Positions 43,183 through 51,685 of a stretch of 54,416 nucleotides of DNA are shown piece by piece. The position numbers were made by a program, and so were the translations under genes. Each line of letters opens with the position of its first letter. Positions within the stretch are counted from its first letter, which is position 1. Under the pieces are notes generated by a model. That model made no database searches, was not told the origin of the DNA, and worked only from the letters and a program-made list of their open reading frames with translations. The stretch is from Melioribacteraceae bacterium (lineage in GTDB: Bacteria > Bacteroidota > Ignavibacteria > Ignavibacteriales > Melioribacteraceae): the NCBI GenBank assembly GCA_022181065.1, contig BQMY01000099.1, forward strand, positions 1 through 54,416. The letters are read 5' to 3'.

Positions 43183-46100
43183 CTATTTCATCAACATCAT
43201 TTTTTTGACGCTTGAATGTGAATTGCTGCCTGATACCGCTTTCATCTGAATGTGATAGAAATACATTCCCGACGCGTAACCTGAAGCGCTCCAGTTTACT
43301 TCGTAATAACCTGTTTCCTGAACTACATCAACCAAAGTTTCAACTTTCTGACCGAGCATATTGTAAATAGTTACAACAACACTGCTCGCTTCAGGAATCT
43401 GATATTTGATCGTTGTGGTCGGGTTGAACGGGTTAGGATAGTTCTGCGCCACTTCAAATGTTTTTGGAGTGAAATCAACTTCAACTTCAGTTTCAGCGAT
43501 GTAATTTTCGGTACCATCGTAATCCATCTGTTTCAACCGATAATAGACCGTACCGTTGTAGGCAACATCCTTGAACTGATCCATGAAGCTGTAGCTCTGC
43601 TGCTCGGATGTTGTACCCTTACCATCGATAAACTGCATTGACTCCCAATCACCATCGGTTTTACGCTCAACTTCAAAACCTTTGTTATTGGTTTCGGTTG
43701 CGGTTTTCCAGGTAACAGTAATCATATTATCACCTGTGCTTACCGTGAAGCTGGTCAACTCAACCGGAATCGGAGTAGATACCTCACTCAGGTTCGAATA
43801 CGCTGAAACTGTATCAGAATTATACGCGAATACCCGGTACGTATATTCTGTCAAAGGTTCAACAGTTGTGTCCTGATAAACTGAAATGTCAGCTATAACA
43901 GAATCAATTACCGCAAATGGCTCAACAGAAGTTGAATCACCCGTTTTACGTTCAATTTTGAATCCTGTTTCGTTGTCCGAGTTATCGACCCAGTTAAGTT
44001 CAACAGTTTCAAAATCCGGGGCAAAAGCCATTAATTCTGTTGGAGCGGCGATTGGCTCGGCAACTACAGAAAGCATTCCGGATACGTTGTTCGTACCATC
44101 CCAGAAGCCACCACCTGATTCGCTGTAACCGCCATAGAAAGTATCGCCTTCAAACTCGAAGCGGGTAGCGTAATAATAATCGCCCCGTGGCAATTCACTT
44201 CCGATGTATGCCATATACAAATCAGCATCTTCCACATCTTCAACATAAGCTGCCTCAACCCAGTTTGACCAAGATAGCGGATTTGTATTGGAAGTATTGT
44301 AACCAACGTAAGCGGTTACACCTGCTCCCTGTCCGGAACCGGATGTTAAGCCTTCAATGACAACCTTACCTGAAACCATCACCGAATCGTCCTTGAAAAT
44401 AATTGCATTTTCCGGTGATTCAAGGTTTACAAAACTAACTGAAAATGCAGTTGTGAAACTCCATGCGTCTGTCCAGTCACTCATTCCGGCATCATTAATA
44501 CTTTTAACTCTCCAGAAGTATTCTGTATCTCCACCAAGAGTAAGTGTCAAGGTTGTATCTCCAACTGTGCTGTCTGCAACAACCGAACTGAATGCATCAT
44601 CAGTTGCAACCTGAAGCTGATACTCGAGAGTATTTGACGAGCTATTCCAGACAAAAGGTACTTCGATTGGAACATCAACGGCACCATTTTCTGGAGAAAC
44701 CAATGAAGTAATTGTTGGTTCAACACTGTTAACCCAACCATCGGTGTACATTACCTCAATTATATTTCCTTCTGTGTCAGCAAATTCCGTCTGAGTTGTA
44801 TTTATCGCAAGATCAGAATATCCTCCGATATAAAGCATTTTCAACTCAACCATTGTACCATTTAATTGGGTAAAGCCATCAAGACCATCCCACGCTACTA
44901 CAAGTGTGCCGTTGACACCGTTTGCGAGAGCGCCTTCAAGTTGAGGATCAAAATTGATTGCTCTTCCCCACTGAAGAACTTCCGGATCATAGCCGACATT
45001 AAGTGTAATAGCGCCAACGTTGACCATATTTTCAACAACAACCGGAATGGTAACGCTATCACCAAATTCAGCAATAATCTCGGGTAAGATCACCTTTGCT
45101 TCCAATGGTTCGGTTATACTGAATGCGGCATCGGATATATCAAACAAGTTATCATTATTTGCGTCAATAACTTTAATTTTACATTCGTCGGAAATCGCGA
45201 GAGGAACGCTCCATGAATAGTTGAATGTTTCACGGCTGTTTGAAGAAGTAACTACTTCCAACCCTCTTCCGGATTTCTTTTGTGATTTTGAATTCAGGTT
45301 GCTGCTGTAATCCTGAACCATCGTTTCCCATGTAGCGCCGTTATCTGAAGAGAACTCAATATCAAATGAGCTTAATGCTATTGCATTCCACGTGATAGTC
45401 TGAGTTGTACCTGCAGGATAACTTTCACCTCCGTTTGGAACCACAACGGTTATCGAAGCGGACTGTGTAATCGCGAAGAAATCATCACTCATATCTGTCA
45501 AAGAGCCATTGTTCTGGTCAGTGATTCTAATCTTAACCTGACTCTCTTCCAGATTCGGTACTGTCCAGTTATAAGTTTCGGTAGAGGCACTGATGTTATC
45601 GTCAATCAAAACGTAAGACCCACCATCGTCAATAGTATATTCAATGGTTAACTCAGTTGCCCCGTCCTGTGCCCACGCGATTTCTTCAACGTCGCCACCG
45701 AGGAATGTTTCACCGCCATTCGGACTAAGAAGTGTAAGATAATTACCAACTGATGAGGAAACACTACCATCAACATATGTAGCCTCAAGTACGTTACCTT
45801 CAGTGTCAGCCAGTTCTGAAATATTCTCATTAAAATTAAGATCTGTTTCTCCGGCAACATAATCAAATACAAGATCGAATAATTTACCGTCGCCGATATT
45901 CGCGCCCGTAAATGTCGGACTTGCATCTGTCCAGGAAACAAGCACAGCATCACCGTTGATCGCCTGATTTATCAATATACCTGATTCAACTTCGCTATTG
46001 ATATTCTGAGCTTCAACAAACGAAAGTATTAACGGATTATATTCAAGACGTAATGTTATCGCGCCAATACCGTTAAAGCTAAACACATCAACGGGAACGG

Positions 46101-49100
46101 TAACCTGGGTTCCCGGTGCTCCTGAAACATCGCCAGCTTGTACAGTAAGCGGTAGTGGAATTGAAATCGTAAATACCGCGTCACTTACATCAGCGATTTC
46201 CGCAAAATCCGGTGTGGATATTCGTACCAGGGCTTCATCCGTGTTTACATCGGGAACTGTCCATGAGTAAGAACCATCAGAAGCGTTAACGCCGTCATCA
46301 ATGAAAATCCAGTCTGTACCATTGTTGGTTGAATATTCAAGTTCAACCGTATTTAACCCAACCTGAGTCCATGTGATATTTTCAGTAGTTCCCGCGATCC
46401 AGCTTTCACCACCATTTGGTGATGTTAAGGCAACAGAGGCGTTAAGACTGATACTGAATACTTCATCACTTTCATCAGTAATAGAAGCGTTGTTCATGTC
46501 AAACAAACGTACTTTTACTTCATCAGAACTTGTGTTAGGCAGCAACCATTCATATTCACCATCGGCCGCGGCAATACCATCAGCAATAAAGATCCAGTCT
46601 GTACCATTATTTATAGTATATTCCGCCTGAAGTATGTTTACGCCACCACTTGCCCATTTGATCATGGTATTTGTGTTTCCAAGCAGGGTTTCACCACCAT
46701 TAGGCTGTAAAACAACAATATATTCATTTACAGAACTTGTTACAGAACCATCTACATACTGAGCATCAAGGGGTTCACCTAATGTATTAGCAAGTTCACT
46801 AACCGAAGTATTGAATGTAAATTCGGAAGTACCGCCTGCATATTCAAATACCAAATCGAATAGCTTACCGTTACCTATATTCGCGCCTGTAAACGTAGGA
46901 CTATTATCAGTCCATGAGACTAAAACAGCATCACCATCAACAGCTTCGTTAATAAGTATTCCTGATTCAACTTCGCTGTTAATATTCTGCGCTTCAACGA
47001 AAGTGAGCATAAGAGGATTATATTCCATTCGCAATGTAACAGCGCCAATTTCGTTGAATGCTGTTACATTTACAGGCATAGTAACCTGAGTTCCCGGAAC
47101 ACCGCTTATATCATCAGCGGAAACACTTAGAACCTCAGGCTCAAGAATTGTGAATACAGCATCAGATTCGTCAGTAAGGGTTCCATTATCGACATCGGTT
47201 ACCTTTACTTTTGCTTCGGTTGTTGGAGTATTCGGCACAGTCCAGTTATAGGAACCATCAGCCGTTGTACTTTCTTCAATCACCAACCAGTCGATACCGT
47301 TGTTGGTAGTATATTCCAGTTTGACGTTTTCAAGTCCGGCACTTTCATATGTGATTTCAGAAGTAGTTTCCGCAGTAATCTCTTCACCACCATTAGGTGC
47401 GACAAGAGTAATAAATGGATTTACGATTGTAAATACAGCATCACTAACATCTGTAACCAGAGGATTGTTAGTGCTTGTCAATCGCACAAGCGCTTCCTCT
47501 GTTTCCTTAGCGGGTACAGTCCAGACATAGTTACCATCGACAGCATTAACATCAGTAGCAACGGAGTTCCAGTCAGTACCATTATTAGTTGAATACTCGA
47601 TATTAATTTTGTCAACCGCGCTGCTCTGCCACAAGATTCCGTATGTTTCCCCGGAAACGAGTGTCTCGCCACCGTTAGGCTGAGTAACCTGAATAACTCC
47701 TTCAGCGGAAATTGTAAAGACCGCGTCACTTACGTCCTCAGCCTCAACATTATCAGCATCGCTCACTCTTACTAAAGCGTTGAGAGTTGAAGGAGCCGGA
47801 ATTTCCCACGCAAAACTACCGGTTGCGGGAGTTGAAGCGATCACATCACTCCAGTCAGTACCGTTATTCGTGGAATATTCAATTTTGACATTTGTTATAT
47901 CATAGGTTTCGTAAATTATATTTTCAGTTGTACCAACTTCCCAAATCTCGCCACCATTCGGTGAAGACACCAAAACCTGTACAGGATATAACGCGCCATT
48001 ATCAAGAGATACAGATAGTACATTGCCCAGTACATCGGAAACTTCTGTTTCAGAAGCATTAAAAGTTATTGCCTGTTCACCGTCTGCGGGCGTACCATTA
48101 AATACAAGTTTGAGATCGAACATCTTGTCATCTTCAATGGAGGTACCTGTCAAATCATCCCAGGCAAAAGTAAAGACTCCGTTAACCGCGTTTACAAGTG
48201 GATTGGCAAGATTACCATTAAGATTTTCAATACCAACATACTCTACAACCGCAGGATCAAACTCAATTTTAAGTGTTATAGCGCCAACTTCCAATAAATC
48301 TGTTGCCGTTACCGGAACCAAAACTTCATCGCCTGCAGACAATTCATCTAATGTCCCGATTGCAAGCTGTACCGATTTGACCGAAAATACTGAGTCACTT
48401 ACATCAGTAACCGAACTGTTTTCGTTGTCAGAAACCCTCACAAGCATCTCTTCGCTGTCAATATCGGGAACTGTCCATGTGAATCCCTGATTGGTTCCTC
48501 CTTCATCAATCATATTCCATGATGAACCGTTATCAGAGGAATATTCCACATCAAACATAAATACACCGTTGGCAGTCCATTCAATTTCCTGTTGAGAACC
48601 GGCTATAAATACCTCTCCGCCATTTGGTGAGGTAAGAGTAATAGAGGGTAATGAAATAGTAAATACCGCGTTACTAACATCGGTAACCGCCGCATTGTCA
48701 ACATCAGTAACTCTCACCAATGCTTGCTCTGTCGGGTTGTTTGGAACAGTCCAGTTATAAGTACCTGATGAAGCCGCCACACTAGCTTCAATGGTGCTCC
48801 AGTCTGTACCATTATTAGTAGAAAGTTCAATTTTAATATTTGTAACATTAACAGAATTCCATGTGATATCATGTGTGGAACCAACAAGATAATCTTCACC
48901 ACCGTTGGGCGATGTAATACTAATAGTAGGTTCTTCGGCAATAGTGAAAGCCGCGTCACTAACATCAGAATAACCGTCACGCGCTGATTGTGTAATTCTA
49001 ACAAGATTTTCCGCGCCCGGAGCATCCGGTACTGTCCATGCCAAACTGCCCGAGGCAGCATTTACACCCGCCTGAATAGTATTCCAGTTTGTACCGTTAT

Positions 49101-50907
49101 TTGTGGAGTATTCTATATCGATACTGGAAATATTAAAAGCTTCCCAGGTAATATTTTCTTCATCACCAACCTGCCATATTTCACCACCGTTTGGTGCAGT
49201 TACCAGTAACGGATATGGTGTTACAACACCATCATCATAAGATGTCGCAAGCGCGTTACCTGCTATATCGGCGATTTCAGTTTCTGCCTGATCAAAGGCT
49301 AAACCCTGAAAACCATCACCGGGAGTACCATTAAATGTAAAGTTAAGATCTGCCAACTTATCGTCACTAATGGTAGTACCGTTAATATTATCCCATGAAA
49401 GAGTAACCACTCCATTAGCTTCGTTAATAGTAGCTGAGGAAATGTTAGAATTCAGGTTTTCAAATCCATCGTAGGTCATGTTGGTATTATCAAAATTCAT
49501 TTTGATAGTAATAGCACCAACGTTAAGAAGATTTACACCATCGAGGTTGAATGTTAATGATTCACCCTGATTAACATCCTGAAAATCGTTTAAGGTCAAA
49601 CTAACAGAAGCAACTGTAAACTGAGCGTCACTAACATCATTAACGCCTGCGTCATCAACATCAGAAATTCGGACAAGGAGATTCGAGCCTGATAATGCTG
49701 TTGGCACTAACCATTCGTAGCTTCCGTCACTCGGAGTAGATGCTTCGATTGAATTCCAGTTTGAGCCGTTATCGTCTGAATAATCTATTGCGACATTAGT
49801 CACTCCAACACTGGTCCATTCAATATTAGTAGCTCCACCCGCAACAACAGTTTCACCGCCATTTGGAGCTGTAACAGTAATTGAAGGGGCGAGAATACTA
49901 AATACCGCGTCACTCTGATCGGTTACAGAACCATTCTCCACCGCTGTTAATCGAACTAATCCTTCGGTGGTTGGAGTTTCGGGGACGGTCCACTCATATG
50001 TTCCAGAACTCGCCGCTACAGATGCTACTACTTCATTCCAGTCTGTACCATTATTGGTTGAATACTCAATTTTTACATTGGTTACAGCCGCGCTGCTCCA
50101 TGTAATATTTTGAGTACTTCCCTGAAGCCATTCTTCTCCTCCGTTTGGAGATGTAATATTAATTAATGGCTGTTCTGTAATGGTAAAAACCGCGTCACTC
50201 TGATCATTTTGAGCTGTATTGGAAGTGTTTGAAATACGAACCAACGCTTCTGATGTCGCGTTATTCGGAACACTCCACTCATAAGAGCCACCATCAGCTG
50301 AAACACTGTTTTCAATTGAAATCCAGTTTGTACCATTGTTAGTGGAATATTCAAGGTTGAGTTGATTTATGTTAAATGTTTCCCATGTAATATTTTGGGT
50401 TCCACCGCCTTGCCAGACTTCCCCGCCATTCGGCGCGGTTAACAACACCGGATAGGGTGTAACAAAACCATCTGTATAATTTGTAGCGAGTGCTCCCCCA
50501 AGTTCATCGGAAACACCACTATTTTCGTTAAAAACAAGGTCTTCCTGACCATCACCGGCAGTACCGGTGTAAGTAAAAACGAGATCAAGAATTTTTGTAT
50601 CGCCTTCGTTAAGGGCCGCGAGTCCTAACCAGTCAATTGTGAATTTGCCATTTTCAAAAGTTATAAGGGCATCATCCACAACATTGGGGTTGATATTTAT
50701 CGCGTTTCCGCCGGTAAGTTTTGTATCATCGTAATCAACAATGAAAGTAAAACTACCAACGCCGTTAAAGTTCTCTACATTCAGCGGAAGTGTTACCTGT
50801 TCACCCGGCTGCACGTCGGTTTGATTACCGAGTGTAACATTGATATCCTGGGCGAGTAAACTTCCTGTAAACAAGAGAGATAAGAATAGAAAAACTATTT
50901 TTTTCAT
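43183..50907 (-). CDS. Giant secreted protein with six cohesin-like domains and T9SS tail
   Basis: About 2574 residues from the ATG at 50907 (a TTG at 50931 is also open, but the ATG begins the signal peptide MKKIVFLFLSLLFTGSLLAQ). Six cohesin-like domains, each with a VGAITLKxxYD-type core and a DGxV ending, map to about 50449-50853, 49210-49606, 47970-48374, 46720-47140, 45743-46158 and 44722-45104. Between them are thirteen roughly 93-residue SPNGGE...YSTNNGTDW...WTVP sandwiches of the Kre9/KNH-like type, arranged 3-3-3-2-2. After cohesin six come a fibronectin-like domain, an unrecognised domain (about 44060-44450), two more fibronectin-like domains and a T9SS sorting domain (QNYPNPFNPTTTIKYQIP, terminal Lys). 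Cohesins bind dockerins in cellulosomes, so this could be a surface scaffold; cohesin-like domains also occur in unrelated adhesins. Confidence 0.85.
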   Translation of the reverse strand: MKKIVFLFLSLLFTGSLLAQDINVTLGNQTDVQPGEQVTLPLNVENFNGVGSFTFIVDYDDTKLTGGNAININPNVVDDALITFENGKFTIDWLGLAALNEGDTKILDLVFTYTGTAGDGQEDLVFNENSGVSDELGGALATNYTDGFVTPYPVLLTAPNGGEVWQGGGTQNITWETFNINQLNLEYSTNNGTNWISIENSVSADGGSYEWSVPNNATSEALVRISNTSNTAQNDQSDAVFTITEQPLINITSPNGGEEWLQGSTQNITWSSAAVTNVKIEYSTNNGTDWNEVVASVAASSGTYEWTVPETPTTEGLVRLTAVENGSVTDQSDAVFSILAPSITVTAPNGGETVVAGGATNIEWTSVGVTNVAIDYSDDNGSNWNSIEASTPSDGSYEWLVPTALSGSNLLVRISDVDDAGVNDVSDAQFTVASVSLTLNDFQDVNQGESLTFNLDGVNLLNVGAITIKMNFDNTNMTYDGFENLNSNISSATINEANGVVTLSWDNINGTTISDDKLADLNFTFNGTPGDGFQGLAFDQAETEIADIAGNALATSYDDGVVTPYPLLVTAPNGGEIWQVGDEENITWEAFNISSIDIEYSTNNGTNWNTIQAGVNAASGSLAWTVPDAPGAENLVRITQSARDGYSDVSDAAFTIAEEPTISITSPNGGEDYLVGSTHDITWNSVNVTNIKIELSTNNGTDWSTIEASVAASSGTYNWTVPNNPTEQALVRVTDVDNAAVTDVSNAVFTISLPSITLTSPNGGEVFIAGSQQEIEWTANGVFMFDVEYSSDNGSSWNMIDEGGTNQGFTWTVPDIDSEEMLVRVSDNENSSVTDVSDSVFSVKSVQLAIGTLDELSAGDEVLVPVTATDLLEVGAITLKIEFDPAVVEYVGIENLNGNLANPLVNAVNGVFTFAWDDLTGTSIEDDKMFDLKLVFNGTPADGEQAITFNASETEVSDVLGNVLSVSLDNGALYPVQVLVSSPNGGEIWEVGTTENIIYETYDITNVKIEYSTNNGTDWSDVIASTPATGSFAWEIPAPSTLNALVRVSDADNVEAEDVSDAVFTISAEGVIQVTQPNGGETLVSGETYGILWQSSAVDKINIEYSTNNGTDWNSVATDVNAVDGNYVWTVPAKETEEALVRLTSTNNPLVTDVSDAVFTIVNPFITLVAPNGGEEITAETTSEITYESAGLENVKLEYTTNNGIDWLVIEESTTADGSYNWTVPNTPTTEAKVKVTDVDNGTLTDESDAVFTILEPEVLSVSADDISGVPGTQVTMPVNVTAFNEIGAVTLRMEYNPLMLTFVEAQNINSEVESGILINEAVDGDAVLVSWTDNSPTFTGANIGNGKLFDLVFEYAGGTSEFTFNTSVSELANTLGEPLDAQYVDGSVTSSVNEYIVVLQPNGGETLLGNTNTMIKWASGGVNILQAEYTINNGTDWIFIADGIAAADGEYEWLLPNTSSDEVKVRLFDMNNASITDESDEVFSISLNASVALTSPNGGESWIAGTTENITWTQVGLNTVELEYSTNNGTDWIFIDDGVNASDGSYSWTVPDVNTDEALVRISTPDFAEIADVSDAVFTISIPLPLTVQAGDVSGAPGTQVTVPVDVFSFNGIGAITLRLEYNPLILSFVEAQNINSEVESGILINQAINGDAVLVSWTDASPTFTGANIGDGKLFDLVFDYVAGETDLNFNENISELADTEGNVLEATYVDGSVSSSVGNYLTLLSPNGGETFLGGDVEEIAWAQDGATELTIEYTIDDGGSYVLIDDNISASTETYNWTVPNLEESQVKIRITDQNNGSLTDMSDDFFAITQSASITVVVPNGGESYPAGTTQTITWNAIALSSFDIEFSSDNGATWETMVQDYSSNLNSKSQKKSGRGLEVVTSSNSRETFNYSWSVPLAISDECKIKVIDANNDNLFDISDAAFSITEPLEAKVILPEIIAEFGDSVTIPVVVENMVNVGAITLNVGYDPEVLQWGRAINFDPQLEGALANGVNGTLVVAWDGLDGFTQLNGTMVELKMLYIGGYSDLAINTTQTEFADTEGNIIEVMYTDGWVNSVEPTITSLVSPENGAVDVPIEVPFVWNSSSNTLEYQLQVATDDAFSSVVADSTVGDTTLTLTLGGDTEYFWRVKSINDAGMSDWTDAWSFTTAFSVSFVNLESPENAIIFKDDSVMVSGKVVIEGLTSGSGQGAGVTAYVGYNTSNTNPLSWSNWVEAAYVEDVEDADLYMAYIGSELPRGDYYYATRFEFEGDTFYGGYSESGGGFWDGTNNVSGMLSVVAEPIAAPTELMAFAPDFETVELNWVDNSDNETGFKIERKTGDSTSVEPFAVIDSVIADISVYQDTTVEPLTEYTYRVFAYNSDTVSAYSNLSEVSTPIPVELTSFTVSTGDNMITVTWKTATETNNKGFEVERKTDGDWESMQFIDGKGTTSEQQSYSFMDQFKDVAYNGTVYYRLKQMDYDGTENYIAETEVEVDFTPKTFEVAQNYPNPFNPTTTIKYQIPEASSVVVTIYNMLGQKVETLVDVVQETGYYEVNWSASGYASGMYFYHIQMKAVSGSNSHSSVKKMMLMK

Positions 50908-50920
50908 GAACTTTCCCGCT

Positions 50921-51640
50921 TTATTTAGCAACTAAAAATTTTCCGCTAAAACCTTTATGTGTAATATTTTTTCCTGTTGGAATAAATGAAAGTATGTAAA
51001 TCCCGTTAGCCAGCGATGAGATATCAAGCTTAATAATTTCACTGTAATCAGTGAAACTTTTATGATAAACTTCCTCTCCTGTGATTGAGTAAATCTTAAA
51101 GCTGCCCTGATATTTCTTCTTGCCGGCGGAAATGTATAAAAAATTTGCGCCCGGGTTAGGATAAAAGCTCATTTTACCTTCGGATTTGCTTTCTTCAATT
51201 CCCGTAAGTTGAGTAACTTTGCCATTTTCGAACAGTACATTTATAACTGTGCCCGATGTATCGGCAAATTCATTACCCTGAATAAAATTGAGCTCGCTTA
51301 CATTTCCATTAAAATTGAACTTCAAAAAAAAGAGTGTGTCAGATAAGAAATTTTCCCCTGAAAAATTTTCCCACGAAAGCAAAAAAATACCGTTGGAATA
51401 GTTGATAAAACTGCCTGAAAGTTTCTCCGACAGATTTTCATATCCAAGATATTCAAGTCCTTCCTGTGCCTCAATTTTAAGAGTTATTGCCCCGACACCG
51501 GTTAAATTTTGTGCCACAACAGGAACGGATACCTCCCCGCCCGCGGAACCAACAACAGGTAAACTTACCTTTGCGGATTGAGCGGAGAAATCAACCGTTA
51601 TTAAACTTATTAACAATATGTATAGATAAAGATTCCGCAT
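50921..51640 (-). CDS. Single cohesin-like domain protein with T9SS tail
   Basis: 239 residues: signal peptide 1-20, one cohesin-like domain about 23-150 (core VGAITLKIEAQEGLEYLGY, ending VLFENGKVTQ), a short linker, and a T9SS-type sorting domain with the short form FYPNPGANFLYI and a terminal Lys. It could display one cohesin at the surface, like an anchoring unit. It ends 13 bases before the ATG of the giant cohesin gene, so the two are probably one transcript. The ATG at 51640 has no clear ribosome site and follows a hairpin (51651-51674), so its translation may be low or coupled to processing. Confidence 0.8.
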   Translation of the reverse strand: MRNLYLYILLISLITVDFSAQSAKVSLPVVGSAGGEVSVPVVAQNLTGVGAITLKIEAQEGLEYLGYENLSEKLSGSFINYSNGIFLLSWENFSGENFLSDTLFFLKFNFNGNVSELNFIQGNEFADTSGTVINVLFENGKVTQLTGIEESKSEGKMSFYPNPGANFLYISAGKKKYQGSFKIYSITGEEVYHKSFTDYSEIIKLDISSLANGIYILSFIPTGKNITHKGFSGKFLVAK

Positions 51641-51650
51641 AAAATTATGA

Positions 51651-51674
51651 GGGAACCGGATAAATCCGATTCCC
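51651..51674 (-). other. Hairpin between the two upstream cohesin genes
   Basis: GGGAATCGGAT and ATCCGGTTCCC (minus strand) pair with one mismatch, 11 bases past the stop of the gene ending at 51686 and 11 bases before the next ATG. TTTT occurs downstream only after a gap, so it looks like a processing or attenuation hairpin. Confidence 0.55.
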
Positions 51675-51685
51675 CTACAATTAAA

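Noticed and set aside
48023-48490. 155-codon plus-strand frame antisense to the giant cohesin gene.
   Set aside because: It runs across well-defined cohesin and sandwich repeats on the minus strand and has a low-complexity Ser/Thr composition.
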